From: Metarhizium brunneum
Lineage: Eukaryota; Ascomycota; Sordariomycetes; Hypocreales; Clavicipitaceae
Assembly: GCF_013426205.1 (NCBI RefSeq)
Contig: NC_089423.1
Coordinates: 1-64,000 of the forward strand
DNA length: 64,000 bases
Direction: 5' to 3'
Positions 34,987-47,214 of the stretch are shown piece by piece. A model generated the notes under the pieces. That model ran no database searches. It had not been told where the DNA came from and saw only the letters and a program-made list of their open reading frames with translations. The translations under genes and the position numbers were made by a program. The stretch's first letter is position 1, and each line of letters begins with the position of its first letter.

Positions 34987-35576
34987 TCACATCTCCCCAA
35001 AGGGGACAAATCGAGAGGTTAAGCGGACGATGTACACGGCGGCGTTTTTCACCACCTGTGCCGTTGCTGGGGCTCGGTTCTGCACGCTGATGCGCCCACC
35101 GAAGATATCGATATCCCCGTTGCAATCCGCCTGCGAATCAATCATTTGTGGAATAAAACGAAGTGACGAATGAGTCTCTATAAGGGCCATAGCGACGTCT
35201 GTGGATTGAGCACACGCCTGTTCTTAAAAAAAAACACGGAGGGAGTTAGTCTTGGAACATTTTTCTAGTGCAAGCAGACAAACATGGTATTGATTGGTGA
35301 CGTGAACCTACTTGACCAGACATCGACTACACACGCATTGCCTAGGCTACGCCACTTCAGCCGACCAAGAAGCTCTGTCACGGCGTCATCGACGTCGCCG
35401 ACGCATTGTGGATACGCCAACCACTGGCGCTGGAGCTTTGTCTCCATACAGGCTGATGGAAAAGTCTGAGAAGCAGGAAACGCAGCCAAGTAGCCGGTTT
35501 GATTCTGCCCGTAATGTCTCTGCGTGGCATCCGCCATGTGCAGAGCAGCCGGTGCCGCCGTCTCGGCAAGAAACAT
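34987..35576 (-). CDS. Unrecognised spliced gene (3' exons)
   Basis: Two exons, 35312-35576 and 34987-35222, join in frame across a GTAGGT...TTTAAG intron to give at least 166 residues with balanced, protein-like composition (for example HYGQNQTGYLAAFP, VDDAVTELLGRLKWR, GDIDIFGGRISVQNRAP). No domain is recognised. The start given is the first ATG of exon 1, but an open segment farther upstream (about 35695-35800, encoding PVAEPADFIQQLAIQ before a GTAGGT donor) suggests one or more 5' exons reaching perhaps to 35874, which I could not join cleanly. It may be intact or decayed. Confidence 0.45.
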
Positions 35577-37352
35577 GGCAGCATCCAGGTAGGCGAGATT
35601 ATAATAATGTGAGCATCCGAGGGTTCGAATTCAGCTGTGTCTGTATATATGAGTCCGCGCGTGTGTCTCTCCCACCGCAAATAAACCTACCTGAATAGCG
35701 AGCTGCTGAATGAAATCGGCTGGCTCAGCTACCGGCGTCAGCATTCCGATCGCCAAGCTCCATCTAGGCCCATCAGAATCGCTAGAGCTAGAAGGGCTAC
35801 CGTCACGATGTCAATGCCTTGACAGAATTGCCGGGATCGTCGTCCAAGGCCCCCGGCTGGCTTGAGCTTGACATGACGGCGACTAGAACAGGTACCGCGA
35901 GATATATGTAGGTTTGGAGCGCCAAGAAGCTAAGTTTGAATGTTCTTTTTGAGACTGTTAGGCAATCATTCACCTTCGCGTGCAACTTCAGCAAATACAT
36001 AGCAGAAATTCTTTTCGGCACAGAACTAGTATATGGTATATTAATGAGTACACAACATCATCACTCAACAAGGTGTTGAGTCACAGTCTGCACTTGTCTA
36101 CTCGATTCCCATGTTGGTACAAGCCCGACATAAGTCCTTTATTGTATTCCCACATTCAAGGCTGCCCAGAGCTGTACTTTGGTAAGAATACCTCAGACCC
36201 GCACTGGAAACTCATCCGTATCTGTTGGCGTGCAAAGCCGCTGACGTAGATGGTACCATCAGCATCGGCTATAGAGCGAACCTCTTACAGCGGTTGTGGT
36301 GTTTGCATAGTCCCACGATCGCGGAATTTGCACAACAGCCGAGGTAATCTACCGAAGTCCACAGCACTAGAGGCGGCTGACGGCCAGAACGAGAACCTTC
36401 GTGCAATAGTACCCTGCGGGTCGTTCTCTTGTTGGATAGCAGGCTGAAAGCAGCTCGCAGATAAATGTTAACCAGGGACGGTAAGAGTAAGTACATGTCC
36501 GGTTTAATATACAAGCGATTTACTTTGCAGTTAAGTCGTTACGAGGCTTTTTTCCCAGTCAAGAACCCAATATTGCGCTGCCATGAAGACTCCCCGTCCA
36601 AGCGGGAGTGATTTGCAATTCCGTATAGCTGTACACTGCCGTTGCAGTGCATCAATGTTTGCTAACGCAGACCTGTCGACCAGTGGTACCTTTGACATGG
36701 CCTGGGAGCTTTTGTGCTGCTCCAACTCCTCGGTTGTTTCTGGTCTGGTACTTGACTACATGTCCCTGGGCAGTAACAGATGTACCGACATGGAGTCAGT
36801 CACAGGCCAGAAATGAGAGAAATGACACGAGACCTGAGACTGCATGAATGATACGCAATCCGTCCTATCGTATGGCCACAGCCCTCCCACAACATCACAC
36901 TTTTCAGGTCCTGTTCTATCATCCTTGATCGACTGCTCCTAACCATTAAACTCCGTACGGAGTAGAGCTGCAAATATCCGCTTTCTGGAACGGTGGCATT
37001 GGGGGCAACCCGCCCCCATTGCACGTTGGACCCCGTTGGTAAGCCAGGGTGGTGTCAGACTGATCCTGTTGGATGATGTTCATTGTTGGTTCTTGAATCT
37101 ATTACAACCAACCCAAATGCCAAGAAATTTGCGGGCGGGGAATCAGCGAGCATGCAGGGACGTCTTGACCCATGTAGTACTGTCCACGTTACAATAGAAG
37201 CTATACGCATCTTCTACAGCCTCTCGGAACCACTCTCCTACTTCAAACAACCAATCAGTAAGACCAGGCATCATCAAAAATTAAAACGAAGTGGGAGCAG
37301 ATTTTCAGTGGAGAGTCAGCAATAATATTTGAGTACAAATAGCATCTGGGAG
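35577..37352. other. Mostly noncoding
   Basis: The left 300 bp may hold 5' exons of the gene to the left. The rest has only short open frames with no supported product and includes the promoter side of the regulator relic. Confidence 0.35.
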
Positions 37353-37857
37353 ATGTCTGGCCAGGAGCTCCATGTTTCTCCTGCAAGTTGTCGGAACTAT
37401 CCTCCCGCAACCGCGCGGCTCAAACTACGAAACAGCTGTCACGGCTGCGCATTGTCCAGACTCAGATGCTCTCAAGACAAGCCGACTTAGAAAGCCCAAC
37501 AGGCAATCAAATGGCAGTCAATCACATCCCTCAGGCCCAAAACTCAGAGTGCTTTCGAGTACTGATCCCGACGCACATTTACCATCGCTGCCGGATTGTT
37601 TTGGTTCTGCCCCGGCGTCAAACGCGAGCATCGACCCTCTGCCTTCACCGGGGACTCTTCATCACTCTTCTAGTAAGGCAGGCTTTTCTGAAACCCCTTC
37701 AAACGCCATACAAGACTTATTCGGATCCGGTACAATGGATCCAATTCCGACATTGACAGTGCCTACCACAACTACTACACAAATTGACTTTGGGGACTAC
37801 CTTTCTACTACGCCTCTATTATTTTCTGAGGAAATGACCACCCTGGATTGCCATTGA
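37353..37857 (+). pseudogene. Zn2Cys6 (AflR-like) regulator, broken in its zinc cluster
   Basis: The frame from the ATG at 37353 reads into the first half of a Zn(II)2Cys6 binuclear cluster (KLRNSCHGCALSRLRCSQ), as in AflR-type pathway regulators. It then meets a TAG at 37488-37490, just where the second Cys triplet should begin. The sequence after that is open in another frame, starting with a basic, linker-like segment (RKPNRQSNGSQSHPSGP) and a Ser/Thr/Pro-rich tail. The missing Cys triplet and frame change point to a small deletion. Its place beside O-methyltransferase, P450 and NR-PKS remains suggests that it was the pathway-specific activator of that cluster. The C-terminal activation region is also short. 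Confidence 0.65.
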
Positions 37858-37929
37858 GGCGCCAAAATATTCTCCACGGGCATTGATAACAGCAATAATA
37901 GCTCACAGGGAGGTCATTTGGACTCATTA

Positions 37930-38684
37930 TCATCGTATAGAGATGCCGTGTCCGAACTGTTTTCTGTTTCTACACCAAGTGCTATGAATCATAATTTCCA
38001 TATCCAGGCCGCGAATCCATAATTCCATGGTTTCTGGGACGGTGCCCGGAGGAGGTACCATCATATCCATGATGAGAAGCTTTGGACCATCCCGAATGCT
38101 AGGTAACAAGGGCTCGATAACTCGCTTAGCGTTGGCATCAGACCAATTATGTAGAATGGGACGCAAGAAGAAGGTCTTGGTCTTACACACAGCGGCGTTT
38201 TCGACATGACGCGGCTGGAAAAAGTCGCTTTCCACAAGCCGGATTCTGTCTTGTAGTTCCACTGGCACAGTGGACTTTGCCTCAGCAATGCTCTTGGCCT
38301 GATCTTCGACGATGATGTTCAATTGTGGGAAAGTTTTGGCCATGGTAACGGCAACATGGCCGGTTCCGCCCCCAATGTCGACAAGAGTGTCGACCTCTTG
38401 ACACTTGTACGTCAGCGGGACAAACTTGACGTCGGTAGCGCGTTCCAGACGTGCAAACTCCAACATGTTATGGAGCCTTGCCATTTGTACCACGTTGACT
38501 GTCTGCGCAAGATATACATACCGTGGGAGCTCAGTGTAGCGGTCAATATTGAAGGGTGCCTGGTTTGGCTCCCTGGCCTCTGGCCATTTCTTGTGAGCCT
38601 AACCTACCTTTGTGGAGAAGTGGAACGAGTCAAGTCCTCGGTGAGAAACTTGAGCTGGCCTAGAAGAACCTTTTGTGTGACCAT
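37930..38684 (-). pseudogene. O-methyltransferase, truncated and frameshifted
   Basis: The core is a SAM-dependent O-methyltransferase of the plant/fungal PF00891 type, with VDIGGGTGHVAVTMAKTFP (SAM site), FFLRPILHNWSD and LLIMDMMVPPPGTVPET. The upstream segment EPNQAPFNIDRYTELPRYVYL is also typical. The N-terminal dimerisation region is missing apart from a short doubtful exon (ATG at 38684). The C-terminus departs from the family into unrelated residues after IRGLDMEIM before a stop, which looks like a frameshift. A working copy would methylate a phenolic polyketide. It sits tail to tail with the Zn2Cys6 relic. Confidence 0.65.
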
Positions 38685-39217
38685 GTAAGCTGAATATAAG
38701 GTATGCGCAACATGCTCTGGCTCTGGCTCTGGCTCGTGGAAAAATCACCCCGACTTATGAATCGGGCAGTAGGAATGAATGCCAGGCCGGGACGAAGCAC
38801 AAAAGAAGAGTCGATGCGTTGGTGGAGCTGGTTGCCGCTTGTCTCGGGGAATTTCGCCCCCGACCTCCAATATGTCAATATCACGCAGTGTTAGACTGAT
38901 GCCGTAATTCGACGTCGGAACGATTTCAATGGCGAGTAATAGTATCCTCAGTTTCGCTGCAGCTTAGAAGCAAAGGTGACATTTCGCTCTCATTCCAAGA
39001 TTTCTGGCTTACACGGCCGAGGTCCGTCCCGCGTCCATTTGCCGGTACAGTTCGCAGACGCAAGCATACGCATGTCAATTCTATTTTAGGGAAGATACAA
39101 AGTGATGATGTAGAGAAACTGCTGAATAAAATGTATTCAATTCACATATGCTCTTGAGCCCATTCGGTAGTGAATGCCCAAGTAGTCAAGTCCGGCCAAA
39201 GCCTTACTGGCCTCCTG
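38685..39217. other. Intergenic, no gene seen
   Basis: This is noncoding sequence between the methyltransferase and P450 relics, both on the minus strand. CTGGCTCTGG repeats lie near 38,715-38,735. Confidence 0.4.
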
Positions 39218-40946
39218 CTATTCTCCCCTCGGAGCAAATCTGCAGTGTGTTCCCTGTGGCAACTTGGGTGCGAGATGATCCAGCCCATGAGTTGGTTGCT
39301 TGAACACAGCAGTCGGGATTCCATTTTCATCGCAACCAGTCCACTTGTACAGCGCTACGGCATATGCTATGATGATGTTCTGCTGGAGCTTAGCCCATCG
39401 CATCCCGACGCAAGGGTGACGACCTGCGCCCCAACCCATGACTAAGGTTAATTACCAGACACGCAGGTCAGTACTAACTCAGCGCTGAATAAGGGGTGGA
39501 CGATAGTCACTCACAGCCGTAAGCTTCCTGGTCAGATTCCATCCGGCCCTCGCTCCAACGCTCGGCGTCCCATTTCATAGCATTGGGGTACAGCTTCTCA
39601 TTGTAATGCGCGTCTATAGTATTATAGCAGGTGAAGCTACCCGGAGGAATAACTTGATTGCTTCCAGGAATGGAAATAGCATCGGGTGTGTCGTTGAAGC
39701 GGCCCATGGGAAAAGCAACACACATGCGAATAGCCTCTTTGTAGCAAAGTTCAAGCGATTCAGACATTTTTTCCCAGGCTTCAATCGGAAGTTGATCAAG
39801 CTGATCAACAAGAGGCAGCTTCCTGGTCTTATCAGTCGCATAAATGGCTGCCGAGCTCTTGATCTCATTGTAGATTTTACCCTGCCAGTCCTGGTGGTGG
39901 GCAATAATGTTCAACATGGAGCCAGAAACTACCCCGGTGTTGGCACCAGCAATAAAAAGCATACCAAGAACGTGCTGATGTAATCCTGGCTATCTCCAGC
40001 ATCGATCAAATACTTCAACGCATCATCGCCACCGGCAGCGCCCTTAGCCATGCGTCTATTTACGATGGGTTCCACAATCTTCTGTAGCCCTCGACGGCCA
40101 TAACGACGTTTCCAGTAACCAGGGCTAAGATAAGATAGACCCGGAAATGCAAGAAGATGTAAAGTATTGGTGAACTGGAGAATCTGAGTATACAAGAAAA
40201 GAGAATGAAGCAGTTCAGGGTTGTCGGCAATCTCGTCAGTGGCAACGATACGGCTTCCTTGGATGATTACGATACGAAAGCAAGTCTTTGATGGATTGAT
40301 GACGGAGGATTCATTCATCTTCATAGCCTCAAATGCTGTGCGGGCGTCTCTTGTAACTTTAGGCAGACGCTTGGCAAGCAGGTCCGACCTCTGCAGCTCA
40401 AGAAGCCGTCGTTGCGCATATGTTCGTCCACTAGGGCCGGTACCCTTCCAAATCTCGTGGATCACTGTTGAGCGTCCGTTGATAAAGTCTGGCCCGTGAC
40501 CAATAACGGCGATTCCTTTGATGAGATGGAGCCGTCGGTCTTCGAGATACATCTTTCGCGCTGCTTCGCCAGACAAGCCGATAACGTGGTTCTGGCCAAG
40601 CCAAAAACTAAATGTACCCGTCTTTGATTTGGCCACAGCGCCTCTCCAGAAGCTCCTGACATTTTTCTATTAGCATTACCGGCTCTTGTAACCCGTGAGA
40701 ATGAGCCGGGAATTTTTTTATTTTTTTTTAAAAAAAAGGGTTAGCTCACATCTTCTTGGTGAAAAAGCTCCATGAGCCAATAAAAGGCACAGTATCAGTT
40801 ATAAATTCTGGCGCGCCAACGACTTTAGGTGTGTACGACAAATATACCACAAGTGTGATAAAAGCGATTGTAAAAGTAGTTAGGACTGCTGGTATCGGCT
40901 CAATATCTTCCAGGCTGAAGCCTATCCATAGCATTGTTTTTGACAT
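39218..40946 (-). pseudogene. Cytochrome P450 of the NR-PKS cluster, one frameshift
   Basis: Exons 40750-40946, 39515-40655 and 39218-39441 make an almost complete P450. It has a membrane anchor (VLTTFTIAFITLVVYLSY), the I-helix region (MLFIAGANTGVVSG), the ExxR helix around LELCYKEAIRM, PNAMKWDAERW and the haem loop GWGAGRHPCVGMRWA. Both introns rejoin the frame (AT|G and T|TC) with GTGAGC and GTGAGT donors. A one-base loss near 39961-39972 shifts the frame just before the I-helix, so translation would stop there. Otherwise the gene is little changed, suggesting a recent loss. It is divergent from the synthase, with the shared promoter region between 40947 and 41410. Confidence 0.7.
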
Positions 40947-41410
40947 TGTGGAGTGGGAAGCGAGATTTGAAGGGTCGGTGCTGGTTAAAGCAGCGCAAAA
41001 AGCAGAGCTACTTTTGTCAATAAGAAGAAGCCATCAGCGACAGCAGGTCAAATTGGCTCTTGGTGCGCAAAGATGATCACACCGTAAAAAGTTATCCTGC
41101 CCTGTCTCGGGTAGGACAAAAGGAGTGATAGCGATGTGATCGGGAATAGTTTAAAACGAAGCTCCTGCCTACGACCCGACGCCGCAACCCACAAACCAGG
41201 AAACCCAAAACAGGCCGACGGCGGGAGATGGCAGGAATCGGGAAGTATGCGGCTGAGCTGGGCTCCCAGAAAATGAGTGCGATGCCGATGTCACCCTACG
41301 GAGGGATGCAGTAGCAATGAAAAGCAACGTGCAAGCGACATGCCACTTGGCCAAGGGTTCATTTGCAACAACAGAACGCTAAGTCTCTTCATGTAAAGTT
41401 GTCCAACCAG
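40947..41410. promoter_or_regulatory. Shared divergent promoter region, P450 / NR-PKS
   Basis: These 464 bp separate the P450 start (minus strand) from the synthase start (plus strand), so they must have held both promoters. I see no clear TCG(N5)CGA AflR-type site, though I could not scan systematically. Confidence 0.4.
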
Positions 41411-43295
41411 ATGTCTCTGTCCAAGTCAAACCGTGTCTACGTCTTTGGCGACCAGACCTTCAACTATGAGCATTCATTGGCTCAACTACTTGGTTGCCAC
41501 AACACCTTCTTGACTTTGTTTACCCGCAAATGCTATTCTGCTATCCGAACAGAGCTCGGCCGTCTGCCGTTACACACTCGCGATACGACTGCCAAGTTCT
41601 CTAGCGTCGCTAACCTGCTCATGAGGAAGCGGGATGGCTGGCTCAGTCCAGCGTTGGAGCAGGACTTGTGTCTTGTTCACACTTTGGCGGCATTTATATG
41701 GTTGGCAATTTCAGTATATGTCAAGCTATTCCGTCAAGCTAACTGTAGGCAGGCAACACTCTGAGCGCAAATTATCCTTCCCCACGCCCCAGCATAGCGT
41801 CTTGTTGGGCTTCTGTACTGGATCCCTTGCAGCCGCTGCCGTCAGTTCTTCTCAGGATCTCGTCAGTTTCATCCCTGCCGCCGTGCATGCCGTGGTGGTT
41901 GCATTGTATACAGGTCTGAGAGCCGCATAAGAGGCCCAATCTATTCATGGCAACGCCTCATCGCCATGGTCCTTGCTGGTGCTTGGCGTATCCGGAGACC
42001 AAATTACCACCATCCTTGAAAGCTTCAAGTCCCGGAACGTGCGTATTTTTTACCCAGGTTCCAATTGAGAACCAAAACAGACTCCTAGTCATTCGCACCA
42101 TCTTGCCATGCATACATCAGCGCTTTCGGAACGGTTGGTGTGACACTCAGGCAGGTGATACAAAAGAAATGAACTCTGTGTGCGACGTCTTGGCCCCCAT
42201 GGACAAACTTCACAAGCGACCTTCCGATTAGCCTCTCCATCTTGGAGCCTTAAAGTCCAACATTGGGCATGGTGGATCTGTCTCTGGCGTGAGCGTGCTT
42301 ATCAAAATCGTCATGATGATGAGGAAGGGACAGTTCCCTCCTCATTGTGGTATCAGGACTCGCATCAATTCGGCCTTCCCAAACAATCTTACACAGCGCA
42401 ACGTTCACATCGATTTTGAGACGATTTCTTGGCCACGCTCCCGTGGTATGCCAAGAAAGGCAATCATCAATAATTTCAGCGCCGCAGGTGGAAACACCTC
42501 CATCTTAGTTGAGGAGCCCATGAACTTGGCTCCATCAACCACGGCCGCACAATGCAAGACTCGGCCAACTTACCCAGTGGCCCTCTCGGCGAAATGTGCA
42601 AAGTCTCTAAGAAGGAACATCCAGTCATTGGTTGCCCATCTCTCGGATTCAGAAGTTGCCCTTCCCGAATTGTCCTATGCCACTACCGCCCGCCGCATTG
42701 CTCACGGGCACCGTGTCGTCGTGGCTTCCAACAGCATTGCGAGTATCAAATCCCAACTAGCAGATGCCCTGGATGGCGATGTGGGCAGCAAGCGCGTAAT
42801 TCCACCAAGGCAAATGCTTTTTGCATTTACCGGACAAGGATCACAGTATCCAGGCATGGGAAAGCAGCTCCTAGAATCATTAGACGCGTTTCGGGACCAA
42901 ATTATTCGATTCGATCAGCTGTCTCGGCGTTTAGGGTTCCTCGAGATCCTTCTCCTTTTCAATGCGAGCAGCGGAGACAACATCTCCAATTACCCTCCGG
43001 TTGTCGTTCAGCTTGCCAATACTTGCATGCAAATCGCGCTTGCCCGTATATGGATGTCTTGGGGAATCACCCCAACCGCTGTTGTTGGCCACAGCCTCGG
43101 CGAATACGCAGCATTGAACATCGCGGGTGTGCCTGGTCAGACTCGGACACTATTTTTCTCGTCGGCCGCCGTGCAATGCATCTGCAGGAACGCTGCGAAC
43201 AATCTTCGCACAAAATAATCGATGTCATGGCATCTGCGACTGCGATTGAGAATATTCTTCAAGGCGTCAGTTTCGAAATTACGTGTGTCAACAGC

Positions 43296-43494
43296 TGTGA
43301 CAAGGGCCTGGCTTGGAGCAATTACTCAATTCAACTAATAACAGTCTTTGGTATCAAAGGTCCTTGGTTTTCCTTAAGGCCTTGAGGGACCGAAAATGTC
43401 TATTTATACAAGAAGTCGGTGAGGACCTTCTGCCCTAATCCTGTGACCGTAGCCCTTGTGTAACCGTGTGACATTGGCCCATTTCCATGTGACA
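43296..43494 (+). mobile_element. Solo LTR (199 bp) inside the PKS AT domain
   Basis: The element starts TGTGACAAGGGC and ends CCATGTGACA (TG...CA ends). It is flanked by the 5-bp direct duplication ACAGC (43291-43295 and 43495-43499). AT coding sequence is continuous once the element and one duplicate are disregarded, so the insertion point is exact. Related copies lie at 50968-51217 and 34042-34190. No internal retrotransposon genes remain, so it is a recombination-derived solo LTR. Confidence 0.85.
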
Positions 43495-43748
43495 ACAGCC
43501 CAAAGGAGACAGTCCTCGCCAGAACAGCAGCACAAGTGGCAGAGTTGCAACAGACTTTGGCGAGCGCTGGGATCCGTAATATTCCTATTGAAGTCCCATA
43601 TGCCTTCCATTCGTCACAGATCGTGCCGATCCAGACTCCATTTATTAAGGATGCACAACAGGCCGTCTTCCGGAAGCCCCTACTCCCAGTCCTTTCGCCC
43701 CTTGACGGCACGGTGGTCCAACATGGTGATATATTGGGCCCGGAATAT

Positions 43749-43837
43749 TAATTTAAAAAAAAATATAATAAAAAAGATCAGCTTGCGTTGATTATATAAT
43801 TTAAGAAGTTATTTAATATATTTTTTTTTATAATATT
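43749..43837. repeat. AT-rich insertion (about 90 bp) in the AT domain
   Basis: A block of nearly pure A/T interrupts the AT coding sequence between the GPEY segment and the segment starting near CTCCATGCC at 43841. AATAT occurs at both edges and could be a target duplication. The block has A-run and T-run arms that could pair. Confidence 0.5.
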
Positions 43838-45333
43838 GTACTCCATGCCAGAGAGCCGGTGCAAATAATGAAATGTCTCCAATCTGCGTTTTCAGCCAGT
43901 ATGCTTACAAAGGCCTCCTTTGCCATCGAATTCGGCCCTCATCCAGTAGTTTCAGGCATGATCAGAGCGACTCTCGGCTTTGATATTACAGTTCTGCCTA
44001 CTTTTCGCCGCAATACCGATCCTTGGGAAGTATTAACCAAGTCGTTATGTTCTTTGTGTGCCTCTGGTTCTCCGGTTAAGTGGGAAGGCTACTTTGCCGA
44101 TGTTCATCGGCCAGGAAAGTGATTGATCTTCCCGCTTATAACTGGGATCTGAAGTCGTTTTGGATCCCGGACAGAAACGATTGGACTCTCACGAAGGGTG
44201 ATATTCCTGTTCACCAGTGTCGCGTTGCAGCCGAATTAGACAAGTCTATACCGTCGACATCTTCTTTCAATATTGCTCAATCTGCCATCGTGGAGACTCC
44301 AAAACTTAAATCTAGTGCCATTCATGAGGTTCTGGAAGAACGGATTACAAGTAATGGGTATGAAGTTGTCACGGAGTGTGATGTTAACCGTGCTGATGTT
44401 CGGCCTTTTATCCGGGGCCACACTGTCGATGGCTTCAGCCTATGTACACCGGTAAGAGGTAACATTGAATTTCTCCCGTGGGTAAACACCGTTTAATTCA
44501 GTCAATTTAAGCAGTTTACGCAGATATTAGTTTTTCAATTGGAGCATATGCTCTCGAGCGTTTTCAGCCACCCTTTCTAGAAGGACTCATCACCATTACG
44601 GACATGGATATCACGAGAGCCTTGGTTGGCTCCGCAGATTGGAAGCTTGCGTTGTACAGCCAAGATCAATTGGGCGTCCAAAGATGCTAATCTCAGGATT
44701 ACTGCTTACGATGTAAGCAAACTTGAAACATCAAATTTGACTACCCTGCTTCTAAAAATAAGGCTGACAAAGCTGTAGGAACGTGGAAGCGAGATTGGTC
44801 AGCTTTCTACCTTTTCCATGAAGTTTATTAACAAGTCTGATAGCCAAGATTTCTCACAGAAGCTCCCGAACATGCTAGAACACTTGGAAAGAATGCGTCG
44901 CCAACTCACTGAGGGGAAGACCTGCAGATTCAGCGGGCCAATGGCGTATGGTTTAGTCTCTGCGCTGGCTGAATTCAGCCTGGACCACTATTGCGTCGAC
45001 GAGGCCCTATACGACAATGAACTTTATGAGTGTATTCAAGTGGTCAGCTTCGGCCAGATGAAAAAGGGAGGCATATTTCACATCAACCCTGGTTTGATCG
45101 ATGGCTTGACCCAGTTAGGAGGTTTCACTATGAATGCCAATGACAAGACGAAACTTGACACAACCGTCTTGGCAAATCATGACTGGAAGAATTTGCAGCT
45201 GTTTGAGGCCATTGGAGACGGTTGCCAGTACTTTGCCCATGTCCGCATGACCCCTGGAGACAAGGTTCTTTGGGAAGGCGATGTGACTATTTTCACGGAC
45301 GATCGAATCGTTGGCTTGGTGGAAGGAGTACAG

Positions 45334-45395
45334 GCAAGTTCCTCAAATCAAGACTGGCGTATGCGGTGACCTCAGTGCTAAAATTAGTGTTATAG
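45334..45395 (+). other. GC-AG intron in the PKS product-template domain
   Basis: The 62-bp segment starts GCAAGT after CAG and ends TATAG. Its removal joins PT sequence in frame (VEGVQ to IQEVPRRLL). This is the second GC-donor intron in the window. Confidence 0.65.
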
Positions 45396-47214
45396 ATTCA
45401 AGAGGTTCCTCGTCGATTGCTCAAGTTCATACTAACGCAAGCAGCCAAACCTCCAAAATTCAAGACCAAAAGTGCCAAAGAAACTAGATCCATACCCAGC
45501 AGACGCGAGGAGGAGCTCTTGATATAACTTTTGCTAAACCGCTAGCAGCTAAAGGTGCTCCTATACTTGCTGCACCTGTACTAGTTGCCTCTAAGGCAAC
45601 CGCCTCGGCCTGTAAAGCGTCTCTAGAAGTTTTGGCATGCGTTAATTCCTTAACATCTAACGCTATGGGGATTGTCGCGGAACAAAGCGGTATTCCACTA
45701 TCAGATTTGCGCGATGAAACTCGATTTGATGACATTGGTATCGACTCTCAACTTGCACTAATGACCACAAGCTTATTGGCTGAAGAGCTTGGCATTACCG
45801 CGGACTCAACACTCTTTTTGGGAAACAGTACCGTGGCTGGCTTGAAGAGGGCTTTGGGACGACCGCCATTATCCTCTACACTGCCGGAATGTCAAGGCTC
45901 TACAGAAGTCAGAGATTCGACCCCCGCCATTCAATCTACTACTACAACCGTGTCGCAAAAAGTGCCTTCATCGGCTTACCAAGGTCAGACGGTGTTCTCC
46001 GCGGCGGCATCTGAAGCAGGGGATCTAAACGCCGATAAGAAATTTGCCAGTGTACTGAGAATTATTTCCGAGGAGGTCAATGTACCTGTCGAACATCTCA
46101 CTGATAATATCTTGCTTGCAGATCTTGGAGTAGACTTGCTTCTTTCCCTGATCATTGGAAGTCGCCTTCGAGACGAACTAGAGATAGACATCGACACACA
46201 ATCTATGCTGACAACTCTGGATTCGATTCATGCTCTTTGCATATCCCTGTTTGCTACTGGCAATAAAACGAGGCCTAGTTCATCGCAGCTCAACTTCTCA
46301 GGCTATAGCACACCTCCTTTAATGGAAGCCTGAGGCGTGCTCACACCATGTTCCGAGACCGACTTCATATCTGTCAAGGAAAATGTCTCATCAACAACGT
46401 CTTTTATTTTACAAGGGAGTCCACGCACGGCGTCAAAAGTTCTATGGTTCTTCCCTGACGGTAGTGATTTAGCATCATCATATGCCGGCCTGCCTAGAAT
46501 TAACAACGATATAGTTGTTTACGGGCTCAACTCACCTTATCTCAAAAAGGGTCTTGAAATGAATTGCTCTTGGGATGGCCTGGTGGGCTGCTTCCTCACC
46601 GAATCCAACGTCGTCAGCCATCCGGACCGTACAGTTTCGCTGGCTGGTCGGCCGGTGGGATTCTTGGTTTTCGCGCTTCGCAAATACTTATGAACGCAGG
46701 CAAGGCAGTAGGAGATCTTATGATAATCAACTCCCCCCCAACTTTCAAGCTTGAGCATCTCCCGGAACATTTTTTTGAATTCTATAGCACCTCGGGTCTA
46801 TTTGGCAAGCAAGGCGCAGCACCTGACTGGGCGATTTCTCATTTCCGAAGCATTAACCGCGTTCTAAGTACATATTCTGCTATACCACTCACTGTGAGCA
46901 CTCTTCGGAAGGTTAACATTCTCTGGGCCTGTGAAAGTTACGTGGACGAGAGATTCAAACCAGAATTAGATGATCCGGAAGGTATGCAATTCTTGACAGT
47001 TAAACGCACCGACTTTACAGCCGGAAAATGGGGGCCCTTATTTCCATGTGTGCCGGTGCAGATTGATCGTGCAGAAGGCGAGCACCACTGGTCTTTATTG
47101 GTAGGTTATTATCGCATGTATAGAAAGCATCCTCTATCGCGTAGAAGGGCGAGTCTGCTACGAAGATTTCTACTTATATTGCAAAGGTTCTCAGGTAAAT
47201 TTAAAGGGGCGTGA

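Larger units (their letters stand above)
41411..47214 (+). pseudogene. Non-reducing PKS (SAT-KS-AT-PT-ACP-ACP-TE), heavily broken
   Basis: Domains appear in the order of naphthopyrone/anthraquinone-type synthases. SAT starts at 41411 (NRVYVFGDQTFNYEH; Cys site LGFCTGS near 41815) and shifts frame. KS survives only from about 42240 (SNIGHGGSVSG, the His side), with its Cys half deleted. AT (GQGSQYPGMGKQLL, VGHSLGEYAAL) runs 42830-44100 and is split by an LTR at 43296-43494 and an AT-rich insert at 43749-43837. PT runs 44290-45400 with the catalytic Asp segment NPGLIDGLTQLGGF and introns at 44452-44514 and 45334-45395 (GC donor). Two ACPs follow (GIDSQLAL intact; the second reads GVDLLLSL). TE (nucleophile GWSAGG near 46650) is frameshifted at about 46600. 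The product, when alive, would be an aromatic polyketide; the type cannot be fixed. Confidence 0.85.
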
